A DNA stretch of 64,000 nucleotides from Arenicellales bacterium (lineage in GTDB: Bacteria > Pseudomonadota > Gammaproteobacteria > Arenicellales > JAJDZL01): NCBI GenBank assembly GCA_958295885.1, contig OY282380.1, forward strand, positions 1,240,001 to 1,304,000, written 5' to 3'. A model generated the notes under the pieces. That model searched no databases, was not told the origin of the DNA, and saw nothing but the letters and a program-made list of their open reading frames with translations. Positions 52,902 to 64,000 of this stretch are shown piece after piece; position 1 is the stretch's first letter, and each line of letters opens with the position of its first letter. Both the position numbers and the translations under genes were made by a program.

Positions 52902-54089
52902 TCAGCCCAGAGGCTCGATGTCCAAGTAAATGTTAAGAAGCGAAAATCGATCTTCTCCACTTGATGTCGTCAGCCAGCCGCGACTGTCGGCGCCCGTATA
53001 AAACCGAAAACGAAAGCCTTTTCTGCTATCGGGATAAAGGGCATATCCGCTGGATTCACCGGATTCTGACTCAAGCGCCTCATACATCAACCTCAAAAAT
53101 TCACCGGATTCAAACATCGCCTGCGATGATACAAAGGTATCTCCCGCGTCGCCTGCACTTGCATCTTTGTGAGGGAACAGCTGGAAATCGTTCAATTTTT
53201 TTTCAAATGGCGTCGCTTCCATTGTATCCATTTGAAATCGATCCCCATTTTCAAGGTAACTCAATCGGGCACGCCTGACCTTCATACCTTTCCGACCGAC
53301 ATCAAACTCCGCTTCTGAAAGATCGACAATCACAACCCCCCGATTGCCCAATACTTCAATGGTGTCTTGATGAATTACAGCAGCCGTATCCAGTCCGATG
53401 CCAATGCCATGCTTCATCCCCAATTGATGCATAGCAACTAAACCGGTCGCAAAACGTCCACTGCCAAACATGTTTTGATCCACGTACCAATCCTGCTTAA
53501 GCAGGTTCAGTCCATTGAAAATGTCATCCGACAACACTTTTCCTCGTTTTAGAACATCCAGCGCATGTGTTTCCGTAGAGACGGCCACCCTGCCCGGAAT
53601 GCCTCCAACAACCAAACTGCCTGACGCGTAGCTGTCTTGAACTGCCGCTGCAAGCGGGGCTTCCTGGGTTGCGAACAATACTCTTGAGAGCCTCTGAGGC
53701 GCACCACCAACGAAAAAAATGATGCTCGCTGAACGAATCTGCTGCAGAGTGTTTTGGTCATTCGCAAGGTGGCGATAGTCCGTCGAAAACTGCTGAAACT
53801 CTTCGGCGAACGGCAACAGTTCCGCAGAATCTCCATATCGCTGAAATGCTCGCAATGTGAACTTTCCGTACAGTTCGGGGCGTGAATGGGCAGCCGCAAT
53901 GACTACATTGTTTCCTTCTTTGCGATCTCCCAACTTAACTAAATTTCGCCACACAATCTGATTTTTGAGCGGCAGAACATCCCCGACCAACATGATAATC
54001 CCCTCCGCATATGCGCGCTGCAGAGGCAGCAGACAAAGAATGCAGGCAAGTGCAATGCCAACTGTGGCAGCGAATTTGAAAGACTTCAT
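52902..54089 (-). CDS. exported cyanophycinase-like protein (S51 fold) without catalytic Ser
   Basis: A 395-residue protein with signal peptide (cut near AYA). It aligns by motif with cyanophycinase-like S51 hydrolases: GNNVVIAAAHS, SIIFFVGGAPQRLS (family FFtGGdQxRL), and LGMKHGIGIGLDTAAVIHQ (family GIGIDExTA). The nucleophile motif GTSAGA, however, reads GGIPGR here (in VVGGIPGRVAVS), and DQHFxxRxR reads VDQNMFGSGR, so both the Ser and a His are lost. A peptidase reaction is unlikely. The gene ends 50 bp upstream of the nitrile hydratase operon. Confidence 0.75.
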   Translation of the reverse strand: MKSFKFAATVGIALACILCLLPLQRAYAEGIIMLVGDVLPLKNQIVWRNLVKLGDRKEGNNVVIAAAHSRPELYGKFTLRAFQRYGDSAELLPFAEEFQQFSTDYRHLANDQNTLQQIRSASIIFFVGGAPQRLSRVLFATQEAPLAAAVQDSYASGSLVVGGIPGRVAVSTETHALDVLKRGKVLSDDIFNGLNLLKQDWYVDQNMFGSGRFATGLVAMHQLGMKHGIGIGLDTAAVIHQDTIEVLGNRGVVIVDLSEAEFDVGRKGMKVRRARLSYLENGDRFQMDTMEATPFEKKLNDFQLFPHKDASAGDAGDTFVSSQAMFESGEFLRLMYEALESESGESSGYALYPDSRKGFRFRFYTGADSRGWLTTSSGEDRFSLLNIYLDIEPLG

Positions 54090-54359
54090 TGGTCAAGGGA
54101 AGGCATAACCATCACCATTTTGATAATATACCGAAATTCCAATTGCCGTGAATTACTTTAAACCCCAAAAAGCAAGCACTCTTCTAAATTCGAAATAACA
54201 GGCTAGGAATGAAGTTTCTATCCATTTCTGGAAGTATTCACAGTGCGAATGTTCCAAATATCTGCACTGAAAGCTCATCGGCTCTTTGTCAAAAGGATTA
54301 CCCATTCTTTTATGTCATGTTTTTGCAGACGATGTGACCGGACTACATTTGCGGTGAAC
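54090..54359. other. intergenic, nothing recognised
   Basis: 270 bp between the cyanophycinase-like gene and a glycosyltransferase-like gene, both minus strand. No motif, RNA or clear terminator. Confidence 0.5.
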
Positions 54360-55496
54360 TTAATTCCTTCTAGGTAACTGAGTCAAGATTTTTTCTACTT
54401 CGAAGCACGTACGATCAATATTCTCGTCGCAGTCACCGTAACGAGTGATTAGGCTTTCTGCACTTGCTCTGCTATGATGCGAATTACTTATAAACCTTTC
54501 TATGCTATCCGAATCAGTAATCTGCGGAAGCTCAGAAAATATTGGGTGAAAGTTCAAGCAGACCGCTGTCGGTGTTCCCATATAAATTGCATCCAAAATG
54601 GCTGTAGACGGAGTTGAAATTACAGCATCACAAATGTGTATTGCGTCCGTAATCGACATGCGCTTGAGCGGGCCGTGATGATGATACATAAAATGTACGT
54701 TTCCACACTTCTTAGCAAGTTTTCTATCGTAAGATTCATACTCTTTCCTTCTCTTGCCCCGATGCGGGCGTACAATGACTCCGATATTCGGATGGGCATC
54801 CGCAAATTTTTCTACCATGGAATAAAATGGACGAATCTGATCTGAGCCGTGCATGGTCGAACGTAGCGAATGGCAGATGAGCAATCTTAAATCATACTTG
54901 GAAAGCTGTCCGGAGATGTCAGGCGAAAGTGGATTGGGCTCAAAACAGCGTTTTTTGACAAATCCTGAAACTTTAACTCGAGCCAGTGCAGCTGCTGAAA
55001 AGTGTCGATGCAGATTTTCTGGAGGATACTCCATCAAGAGAGCTGCAATACTGTAAAAATCAATTTTCTCGTCAGGAAAACAGCCGTTGATTTCAGCTTG
55101 AAGTACACCATGTTGCATGAAAATGGTTGGCAGCTCCAAATGAATCATGTAGTTGTTCCGTCTTCTATGCGCAGCTCGGGAATCGCGCTGAGGGTCGGCG
55201 AGCATCAGTACAGCGTCCATGCCATGAAAGTGACGCCAATACAAATACTTCAACGCCTTGCTCGGCAGTATTCGAAACTGCAGTCGAGCTTGTTTCAACA
55301 GCTGAAGTGCTCGCGGTTCAATACGAAACACGCTTGAAGTCATATAGATCTTCAAATCTAGTGCGCCACGCTCATTCAGGCGATTCAATAGATGAAACAA
55401 GGTTTCGAATTCAGGCACGCCAAAGATGAAGACACCGAGAGTCGGACGGTTGGAAGAATTGTCTTTCTGGCTCTTTTCCTTTCGTAAATTTTTCAT
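54360..55496 (-). CDS. GT-B-type polysaccharide transferase (CDP-glycerol transferase-like)
   Basis: A 378-residue soluble protein with two Rossmann-like halves. The first half contains LPTIFMQHGVLQAEING; the second has LLICHSLRSTMHG, IGVIVRPHRGKRRKEYES and, near the end, DAVISTPSTAILDAIYMGTPTAVCLN. The pattern HxGV...VRPHP...ST(S/T)xxLDAxxxGxP is shared with CDP-glycerol glycerophosphotransferases and capsule transferases. It probably adds a polyol-phosphate or sugar to a surface glycan; the donor cannot be told. Divergent from the capsule-synthesis-like gene at 55815. Confidence 0.65.
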   Translation of the reverse strand: MKNLRKEKSQKDNSSNRPTLGVFIFGVPEFETLFHLLNRLNERGALDLKIYMTSSVFRIEPRALQLLKQARLQFRILPSKALKYLYWRHFHGMDAVLMLADPQRDSRAAHRRRNNYMIHLELPTIFMQHGVLQAEINGCFPDEKIDFYSIAALLMEYPPENLHRHFSAAALARVKVSGFVKKRCFEPNPLSPDISGQLSKYDLRLLICHSLRSTMHGSDQIRPFYSMVEKFADAHPNIGVIVRPHRGKRRKEYESYDRKLAKKCGNVHFMYHHHGPLKRMSITDAIHICDAVISTPSTAILDAIYMGTPTAVCLNFHPIFSELPQITDSDSIERFISNSHHSRASAESLITRYGDCDENIDRTCFEVEKILTQLPRRN

Positions 55497-55814
55497 TTAT
55501 TTGAATAAATCTGCGGTCGAAACTAGTAGGCTTGGCATACAGATTGAACATTAGGTATTATAGGCAATCTGCAAAATTGCAAAATTACATGGGCTTCGTG
55601 GGAAACCAGTTCCTACTCATATAATGATTGCGTACAGAAATTGCCCATTTGCGTCAATATCCGTTGAGTAACACCCTCCAAAATTGCTCCGTTTTTCGAT
55701 AAATCTCGCTGCAGCCAACTTCCTGACACAAGCTTTCCGCACAGGTCGTCATTAGAACGAAAGCCATTAATGAAACAACTTAAAAATATTTTAGGCGCTC
55801 TGAGTTAAAGAATC
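55497..55814. other. divergent intergenic region
   Basis: 318 bp between divergent polysaccharide genes. A+T-rich, presumably promoter sequence for both. No small gene recognised. Confidence 0.5.
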
Positions 55815-57347
55815 ATGACATATCGAATTCTAGCCGTTGCCACAGATAAAATCGCAAAGGATGTCGTTCATCATCTAGATCTGCGACCGAACTCTCCGAT
55901 TGAGCAGCTCATTCATTTTGGTGACACGGATGCTGACTATAAAGCGTCAAGCTTACTCAAAATGGCGGTGATCCGAGGCTCCGGCAAACGCGGTCACATC
56001 ATGGAGAATGATCAATTTTCGGGAGAATTGTCAGATCTCGCTGCCAGTGAAGATTTCTGCCATCAGATGTACCAGGCAATCGAGCATCTGCATCGAGCAT
56101 CGGAAGCATTTGCCTACAACACTCACAAGCTGAAGGACCTCTTTGATTATCAGCACTACTATCACATCATTGTCGATCGATTGGGTAGGCTGATTCGCAG
56201 TGAAGAGATCAATTTGGTACTGTTATTCGACATACCGCACCTGTTTTACGACACGGCAATCTACCAAACCGCGAAGTCTTTGGGGATCAATACCGTGATC
56301 CTAAAGCAGTCGATGTGGTGCGATCGATTTTTTTCCTGTGAGAGTATTGAAGAATTTGGAATTCTTCCCGAATCATCCATCGCCCATTTGCCGAGTTATG
56401 AGCCCTATGCGATCAACGAGAATACAATTCCAGAACTTTTCTATATGCGGGGAATTGACCAAAATAACAAAAATGCCGGAAGATTGACAATGCGCGGCGC
56501 AGCTCATTTGCTTATGTTCTTGGCTGTCAGCTCACCGAGTAAGCTGCTCAATTTTCCATATGTCTTCAAAATTTTGCGCCGAATGCATCGCATTGCTGGA
56601 AGATTTCCAAATTGGAGGGATCCATTTGCTAAATTTTTCCACATTGACAGTTTGCAGTATTTCGAAACTTTAGCCGAATTTGAAAATAACGAAGCTGACT
56701 TGACAAAAAAGTTTGTCTATTTTCCCCTGCATCTTCAACCTGAAATGACAACTTCTACGCTTGGGGATCAATATTCAGACCAACTGCTTGCAGTTGAACG
56801 CACTGCAGAGATGATTCCTGACGATTGGCAGATCTACGTCAAAGAAAATCCGAAGCAAACGGGACAGATGAGGAGCCCGATGTTTTTTCATCGGCTGCGT
56901 CGTATAAAAAACGTTCACTTCTTATCCTCTCACGCGGATACTCACGAATTGACCGACCATGCCGCATTTGTTGCTACCGTTACTGGCACTGTCGGCTGGG
57001 AAGCCATATGCAAAGGGAAAAAAGCACTGGTATTCGGACGTCCGTGGTATGTGAGCCTGCCTGGAGTGATTCCTTACCGCAATGGATTGACTGTTGACGA
57101 CATTTTGAAACTTGCATTTAACCGAGCCGACCTAGAACAGCACACGGGTTGGTTGCTGCATAGAGCACATGCCGGCACGGTGAACCGTATTGAAGCCCGA
57201 CAAATTGAAAATTTCAATATCGAAAAAAACAGCCTGAAGGTTGCTGACGCTATACTTGATCTGATCTTAAAAAGAACAAACCCAACATTTCACGCTTCTG
57301 AATCAGAAGTTCAGATGCCAAACGATAATCATCGTTCAAACGAGTAA
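55815..57347 (+). CDS. capsule polysaccharide biosynthesis-like protein
   Basis: A 510-residue protein whose C-terminal part (about 310-450) matches capsule polysaccharide synthesis proteins (KpsS/BexC-type glycosyltransferases): FVYFPLHLQPEMTTSTLG, IYVKENPKQTGQM, ATVTGTVGWEAICKGKKALVFGRPWY. The N-terminal part (about 90-220) is helical with LVLLFDIPHLFYDT. It could act in Kdo-linker or surface glycan transfer. Intact frame. Divergent from the transferase at 54360. Confidence 0.7.
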   Translation: MTYRILAVATDKIAKDVVHHLDLRPNSPIEQLIHFGDTDADYKASSLLKMAVIRGSGKRGHIMENDQFSGELSDLAASEDFCHQMYQAIEHLHRASEAFAYNTHKLKDLFDYQHYYHIIVDRLGRLIRSEEINLVLLFDIPHLFYDTAIYQTAKSLGINTVILKQSMWCDRFFSCESIEEFGILPESSIAHLPSYEPYAINENTIPELFYMRGIDQNNKNAGRLTMRGAAHLLMFLAVSSPSKLLNFPYVFKILRRMHRIAGRFPNWRDPFAKFFHIDSLQYFETLAEFENNEADLTKKFVYFPLHLQPEMTTSTLGDQYSDQLLAVERTAEMIPDDWQIYVKENPKQTGQMRSPMFFHRLRRIKNVHFLSSHADTHELTDHAAFVATVTGTVGWEAICKGKKALVFGRPWYVSLPGVIPYRNGLTVDDILKLAFNRADLEQHTGWLLHRAHAGTVNRIEARQIENFNIEKNSLKVADAILDLILKRTNPTFHASESEVQMPNDNHRSNE

Positions 57348-57709
57348 TATTTTGAGCTCTCGCGATCTTGGTGGCGAACTGTCATCGGCTCAACGCACTG
57401 CTGCAGGAACGCGAGCGAAAAAAAGCCGACGGGCAGCCTGAGCCTGTCTGGCAGCTCCTTTAGGCAGAAGCGGTAACGAGTATTGCTGCCGTTCGGGGAT
57501 CTGGCATTTGTCCGAAGCGCTGGCGTAGCTGCTCAATGAGGATGTCGACCGTAAGTTTCACGGTCAAAAATTATATCAGAAATGGCTGGAAAGTACAAGT
57601 ACCATAATATCAATGACTTACAATTCGATGCAATAATCAATTCAAAATTGAGATCCCAAAATTAGAATTGCTGCTTGTGCACTCAGTGAAATTTTCTCAT
57701 CATGAAGCA
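57348..57709. other. intergenic, possible IS debris
   Basis: 362 bp. At 57360-57560 the base composition shifts and a plus-strand stretch reads LNALLQERERKKADGQPEPV before a stop; this may be a fragment of a mobile element, but I cannot name it. No complete gene. Confidence 0.4.
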
Positions 57710-58480
57710 TCACAGAATCGAACTTCTAAACCATATTCTACGGTAAAAATAAATTACCTTTGGAATCGAAAAATTGCATATTCGCTTTAATTTCAATCTC
57801 CTGTCAATTCGAGGTCGGTTTATTCCTACTCGATTCTCGTTTGTATAGGATTTCTGACCGTCTTCTTTATGTGAAACTACCGTAGGTTCAAGATTGAATG
57901 TTTTCAACTTATGTTTAAAGGTGTAACAGTGCATAAGCGAATCGATACCACAATGACAAGTTGGAAACTTGTTCAATAACGTATGCATGGCGGGTCGAGT
58001 AATCACATAGCCCACTGCCCCCATAGTATTAAATCGAATAAGACCCAGATTGAAATTTTCTCCGATGGCAAAAATTGGAAAAAAACGACGATTAGGATGT
58101 CGATTAATTAGAAAAACTATGTCATATTTTGACTCTCCTATTTGTTGCCAATCTTCTAATTTTGCTAGGGCTAGTTTTATGTTATCGGCTAAGATCGCAT
58201 CATCTTCAAAGATGGCGACCATTTCATGATTGGTTTCCAATACTGATTTCCAAACTTGCCGATGACTGATCCAGCATGCAAGAGCACCTGCAAACCAGTC
58301 CCTATCCATGCCATAGAACTTCTTAGGTTCTTCATCTAGTAATTGCCAATCTTGCTGCGTCAAATCTTTCCAATCTTTCGCAACAAAAATTTCAAACTCT
58401 AATTTACGAGATTGGAACTCGGAGATAATGTGTTCTCGTCTTTTTTTTGCTCTTGCTAGATTTATAATGACGCAGTGCAC
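57710..58480 (-). CDS. glycosyltransferase family 25 protein
   Basis: A 256-residue LPS-type galactosyltransferase-like protein. Motifs: MHCVIINLARAKKRREHI (GT25 start: hVInLxxxxxRxxxi), then ACWISHRQVWKSVLE, VAIFEDDAILADN (the EDDA metal motif), AVGYVITRPAMHTLL and GIDSLMHCYTF. It adds a sugar to LPS or another surface glycan. It lies just upstream of the group II intron in the same window end and belongs to the polysaccharide block by function. Confidence 0.88.
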   Translation of the reverse strand: MHCVIINLARAKKRREHIISEFQSRKLEFEIFVAKDWKDLTQQDWQLLDEEPKKFYGMDRDWFAGALACWISHRQVWKSVLETNHEMVAIFEDDAILADNIKLALAKLEDWQQIGESKYDIVFLINRHPNRRFFPIFAIGENFNLGLIRFNTMGAVGYVITRPAMHTLLNKFPTCHCGIDSLMHCYTFKHKLKTFNLEPTVVSHKEDGQKSYTNENRVGINRPRIDRRLKLKRICNFSIPKVIYFYRRIWFRSSIL

Positions 58481-58555
58481 GAATAAATACAGGAATTCTT
58501 ATAACTTAATTTTCTAAAATTATACTCTGACGCAGTTGTCCTAATCCGAAAATGG

Positions 58556-60518
<1,963 letters not shown>

Positions 60519-60559
60519 CCATTAGCCTCAATTTCTCATTATGGGGTTGTAAAAAAGCA

Positions 60560-60616
60560 GGGAATGCAGTATAACTAGTTGAATATAATAATAAAAAAGG
60601 AACTAGGAGCATTCCC
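60560..60616 (+). promoter_or_regulatory. hairpin around the ribosome site of the IS1380 transposase
   Basis: GGGAATGC (60560-60567) pairs with GCATTCCC (60609-60616), and CTAGTT pairs with AACTAG inside it. The AGGAG that would serve the ATG at 60620 lies between the two right-hand arms. Such a fold can hide the ribosome site of a transposase from read-through transcripts; the sequence may also belong to the element's terminal repeat. Confidence 0.5.
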
Positions 60617-60619
60617 CGC

Positions 60620-61156
60620 ATGAATACACAATGTAGCAGAGTCAAACTTACCTGTCAAACCCCGAATAACGCCAAGCCCAGTCGCATCGAAGCCGATTTT
60701 AGCGGCGGACACATCACCTCCGACGGAGGTTTACTGCTCAGCGCTCAAGCCGCCAGTCAAATGCAACTGTTTGAACGCATCGCCGAGTGTTTCAACGATC
60801 ATCGAAGTCCGCAGCGAATCGTGCATCGACTCGAAAGTTTGATTGGACAGCGCATCCTTGGACTGGTGCACGGTTATGAAGATCTCAACGACCACGAACA
60901 GTTGCGTAAAGACGAACTGCTCGGTGCGCTGCTCGGCTGCGTGGAATCGTCGCGCGCCGACTGTGAAGCCTTGGCCGGAAAGAGCACGCTGAGTCGACTG
61001 GAAGTCGCAGCAGCCGGCCTGCAGGCTGACAAAGGTCACAATGACAAAGGTCACAAGATCCAAGCTAACTTTGAGCAGCTCGATCAGCTGCTGGTGGATC
61101 TGTTCGTTGAATCGAGCGCCCGCGCACCGGAGACTGTGAAAGTATTAGCCGAGTAG
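60620..61156 (+). pseudogene. IS1380-family transposase, N-terminal part only
   Basis: 178 codons that match the N-terminal part of IS1380 transposases: ADFSGGHITSDGGLLLSAQA, RIAECFNDHRSPQRIVH, LIGQRILGLVHGYEDLNDHE, then LAGKSTLSRLE. Full-length members have over 400 residues; here the frame ends at 61156 where the second group II intron relic begins, and no continuation is found on the other side. An AGGAGC site precedes the ATG. Confidence 0.85.
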
Positions 61157-61822
61157 GTGGGGATGTTACCATGCCCCACCCCTCACAGACCCCAACGTGC
61201 GCGATTGACGCACTGGGTTCCTCATGCAACAGTTTCGCTCAAGAGACATGAATTGAGCGCACAATCCGAGCAGAAGGCAGCGGATAATTACGCTGTACGA
61301 CCTGCATCTATAATCCCTGCCTTCAGCCACTTGTCAATCATGCGCCGAATCACGCCATCTTTGATCCGCAGGTCAAGAATCCCGCTTAAACGATGGTGCG
61401 CAACGCGATCGAAATATTTCAAATGTCCGCATCCCTCATCCAACGCTGGCGTTCATGCCTGCTCGGCTATCCATTGTTGTTTCGTCAACGTGTTTGTGAA
61501 TCTCTGCGTACTCTCCATCGTTTCCCACAAATGGCTCTGTTGACATGACACCCCGCTTTCCTCGGACGGGTCCCGATGAACTCGGTTCCCCGCCGTCATC
61601 AGTACTATCAGGGTGCTACGACTGCCTGCAATTCATCCCGTCGGCTTATTGATTCACCTTCCGGTACCACCTTTTAGTCTGCCCTTTACGTATACCGCTC
61701 TGAACGCACCCAGCCAGGCGCCTGACAGACTGTGCTTTTCCGTGGTGCCGAATCACACCATGGCAACACCTCGCGCCCGCTGTCTGCAGACTGCCCTAAT
61801 CTATTTCACGGTAAATAGTTTA
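61157..61822 (-). mobile_element. second group II intron, internally deleted
   Basis: On the minus strand the right end of this intron is clear: a domain V of the type CCCAGTGCGTCAATCGCGCA followed by a domain VI hairpin GTGGGG...CCCCAC at 61157-61175, ending directly at the broken IS1380 gene. Upstream, at about 61470-61320, the minus strand encodes a reverse transcriptase scrap (FDRVAHHRLSGILDLRIKD then IDKWLKAGIIDAG). Most of the coding part is deleted. The 5' end near 61822 is a guess. Confidence 0.65.
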
Positions 61823-62084
61823 AGTGTCTAAGATTAATGTTTCCACAGCAATATTAGTTTGCAGGTACATAATTTTTTCGACCAAATTTTCATGTCACTG
61901 CTTTTGTGACATTTCTCCCACCGGACATCGACCGATCCTTTATTTGCTCTGCCATTTTTCTCCCGTCGCCGACAGCAATCACCGCTGCTCGATATTGGTT
62001 TCTGGGCCCTGACGCACACGAAACTGAACGCCCTCAGCCAAGTTCATTTGCGTGCTTACACTAGCCTTACGACTATTCCAATTT

Positions 62085-62452
62085 CCACGTACCTCGTTCA
62101 CTTCCACATTCATTGGCGACGGCCATATAGTCGAGGCTGAAGTGATCGAAAACAGGCTGCTGCTCCTCGGTATCAAATTGCACGAATTCACTTCGTGTCA
62201 GAATTGGCTAAAAAAAGAAATTCAATATACTATTGCTACCGGAAGATGTTCTTTACGATGACGACAGTGAAGTTACGGGTGAATTGATCCATAAATCGTT
62301 TCGAGGCTCGATTTCGTATATCGTCTAATGCTCAAGAACGACGACATCGTTTTGTGTTTTACTGACTTACGCAACAATCACAAAATTGGTGAATGGACCG
62401 GAGTCACCCGAACGTCAAACACGTAACCGTCTTCGACAACGATCATTATTAG
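62085..62452 (+). pseudogene. iron(III) ABC transporter ATPase (FbpC-like), C-terminal relic
   Basis: Across three frames the plus strand reads PRTSFTSTFIGDGHIVEAEV, then LPEDVLYDDDSEVTGELIHK followed by SFRGSISYIV, then LKNDDIVLCF ... NNHKIGEWTG, and PNVKHVTVFDNDHY with a stop at 62450. This is the order of the C-terminal (TOBE-like) region of FbpC/AfuC ATPases (FxGxxxxxxGxV, RPxDVxxDDxSxxxAxVxxxxFRGxxxxYxL, SHHxHxIGExxGI). The ATPase domain is not present. Dead gene. Confidence 0.7.
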
Positions 62453-62575
62453 TTCATCCTCAGTGCGATAATGTATCGCCGGCGGGTGAATGTAAGCGAC
62501 ACCTTCTCAAGCATGATGCCGCCGGCTCATGAATTTGCGCAACCCAGATGTATGAAATTCCGCAAAAATAATCCA

Positions 62576-63922
62576 ATGGCTAAATTCGAGGACCGCAGAG
62601 GACTGAAAACAACCGTCGCAAACAGACAGGCGCTGGAGCATTACGATGATGCTCTGCAACAGCTGCTTTCTCACCGAGGAGATCCACTCGAGTCTATCAA
62701 CGCGGCAATCGAAGAAGATCCTGATTTTGTAATGGCTTACTGTGTCCGTGCTCGTTGCGAAACTGGTATGGCTGAAGGAGGATGGACAGACCAACTGATT
62801 GCCACTGTGAATGGCGCGAAAAGAGCTGCTGAGAAACATGCGACCGATCGTGAAAGAATGCACATTGATGCCATCGAGGCTTGGGCGAACGGTTACTTTC
62901 AGAAGTCGCTGGGTTTTCTCGAAATCATATTGAGGGAACATCCACGTGACATCTATGCATTGCAGTTTGCACACCATATGGACTTGAATACCGGAAATTC
63001 GGCAAGTCTGCGAGATCGGATTGCGAGAGCTTTGACTGAATACGATGAAGCGACACCCGGCTACGGTTACGTGCTTGGAATGTACGCTTTCGGTCTTGAA
63101 GAATGTGTTGAATATGCTCGAGCGGAAGACACTGGACATAAAGCATTGGAATTCTGTCCGGACGACGTATGGGCGATTCATGCCGTTGCACACGTATACG
63201 AAATGCAAGGGAGACATCAAAAGGGGATCGATTGGTACGAATCTCGAGAGATGGTTTGGGCTCTTGGAAACGAATTTGCCACGCATAACTGGTGGCATGT
63301 AGCGCTTTTCAATCTCGACCTTGAGAATCACCAACGTGTTCTCGAAATTTTCGATTCGTCCATGGCAGGTCACCGCGCACCTCTGCAGATTTTAGATGCC
63401 AGCGCTTTGCTATGGCGTATGCACTTATTGAATTGGGATGTCGGCGACCGCTGGAACTCACTGGCTGATCGTTGGGAGCAGATCCTGCCAAATGAGGGAT
63501 TTTACTGTTTTTACGACTGTCACGCGCTAATGGCGTATGTGGCAACAGAACGTCATGAACAGATTCGTCTAATTCTGGATATGTTGGAAAGAGCCAGCTT
63601 AGGGAGGAATGATTGCGCTGCTACGATTCATGGGGTAGGGTTGCCAGTCGTTAAGGGCTTGGCTGCATTTGGCAATCGACGCTACGCTGAAGCGACCGAA
63701 ATTTTATCGCGGATTCGACATCGAGGCGTTCAGCTGGGTGGCAGCCATGCGCAACGGGATTTTATTTTTCTGACCCTGATTGAATCCGCCATTCGAGCCA
63801 AGTGCTACGACCGCGCGCGAGCCTTTCTTTCGGAACGCGCCGCACGCAGACCTTCGAGTGCGCACATGCGCCGAAAATTCGCTCAGGTGTCCGAAGTGCT
63901 CCAGTGGGACAACGAAGCCTAA
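62576..63922 (+). CDS. TTC38-like tetratricopeptide repeat protein
   Basis: About 448 residues from the ATG at 62576; the frame extends 35 codons upstream, past an alternative ATG at 62552, but the family starts near the DRRG/ALEHYDDAL region. TTC38 signatures: SINAAIEEDPDFVMAYCVRA, IYALQFAHHMDLNTGN, YGYVLGMYAFGLEECVEYAR then CPDDVWAIHAVAHVYEMQGR (HAVAHVxEM) and THNWWHVALFNLD. The protein is a helical solenoid found in bacteria and eukaryotes with unknown biochemical role. Intact, unlike its left-hand neighbours. Confidence 0.85.
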   Translation: MAKFEDRRGLKTTVANRQALEHYDDALQQLLSHRGDPLESINAAIEEDPDFVMAYCVRARCETGMAEGGWTDQLIATVNGAKRAAEKHATDRERMHIDAIEAWANGYFQKSLGFLEIILREHPRDIYALQFAHHMDLNTGNSASLRDRIARALTEYDEATPGYGYVLGMYAFGLEECVEYARAEDTGHKALEFCPDDVWAIHAVAHVYEMQGRHQKGIDWYESREMVWALGNEFATHNWWHVALFNLDLENHQRVLEIFDSSMAGHRAPLQILDASALLWRMHLLNWDVGDRWNSLADRWEQILPNEGFYCFYDCHALMAYVATERHEQIRLILDMLERASLGRNDCAATIHGVGLPVVKGLAAFGNRRYAEATEILSRIRHRGVQLGGSHAQRDFIFLTLIESAIRAKCYDRARAFLSERAARRPSSAHMRRKFAQVSEVLQWDNEA

Positions 63923-64000
63923 ATCGCCAATCAACGCGCTAACAAGCTCGCTGATTATGCTTCCTTTAACCGTAACGATTTCGAAAGACAGCTTTGGGAA
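63923..64000. other. window end, no feature
   Basis: The last 78 bases hold no recognisable start, terminator or RNA. A plus-strand frame without stop (RANKLADYASFNRNDFER) runs to the end but is too short to judge. Confidence 0.5.

Noticed and set aside
62507..63373. 288-codon minus-strand frame
   Set aside because: Antisense of the TTC38-like gene, which has matching family motifs.

Overview
The window looks like a chromosomal segment of a gammaproteobacterium. The best evidence is the zapB-like / zapA / 6S RNA / 5-formyltetrahydrofolate cyclo-ligase / EVE-domain block (17061-18904), a gammaproteobacterial arrangement. Housekeeping genes (ilvA, dsbD-like, rpiA, trmB, ccmABCD) and an aerobic cytochrome chain fit this. 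At least eight decayed mobile elements are present, which suggests a genome losing genes, perhaps in a host-associated or small population; this is inference.

Layout. (1) 1-10904: a Sel1-repeat protein, then a minus-strand block of eight genes: exported protein, lipoprotein, two PEGA-type membrane-anchored proteins (one fused to a formylglycine-generating-enzyme fold), a tiny membrane protein, a MotA/TolQ/ExbB channel and two von Willebrand A proteins. Both vWA proteins begin with an ExbD/TolR-like helix (FLDV...), so the block could encode an ion-driven envelope machine in which vWA domains replace the usual ExbD/TolR periplasmic domain. This is the best candidate for an undescribed system. 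(2) 10905-16055: relics (IS1595 transposase, Rpn-family gene with a stop, another transposase) around a YqaA-like gene. (3) 16056-27939: core genes and cytochrome c maturation genes. (4) 28229-36698: a long plus-strand respiratory cluster: cupredoxin-like protein, Tat-exported metallophosphoesterase, several c-type cytochromes, a half-size oxidase-like membrane protein, CcoN-like and CcoO-like subunits, a heme-less CcoP-like anchor, separate cytochrome c proteins and a CcoS/FixS-like peptide.

(5) 36704-44180: a mobile-element graveyard. A D12-class adenine methylase gene is cut by an IS110-type relic and by an IS1634-type element with terminal inverted repeats and an ATAA duplication. A group II intron fragment, an Rpn protein, and IS66 and IS21 relics are also here. 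(6) 44229-45403: small membrane proteins and a thioredoxin-like lipoprotein, possibly the far side of the respiratory cluster. (7) 45445-58480: surface polysaccharide genes (pseB, pseC, pseF, WbqC-like, two capsule/teichoic-type transferases, GT25) with a broken transposase and a cobalt-type nitrile hydratase whose beta subunit is encoded as two genes, next to a cyanophycinase-like protein without its catalytic serine. (8) 58556-64000: a group II intron with a broken reverse transcriptase, a truncated IS1380 transposase, a second deleted group II intron, an iron ABC-ATPase remnant and an intact TTC38-like TPR protein.

Family assignments rest on motif recognition by eye. No database search, structure prediction or RNA folding program was run.
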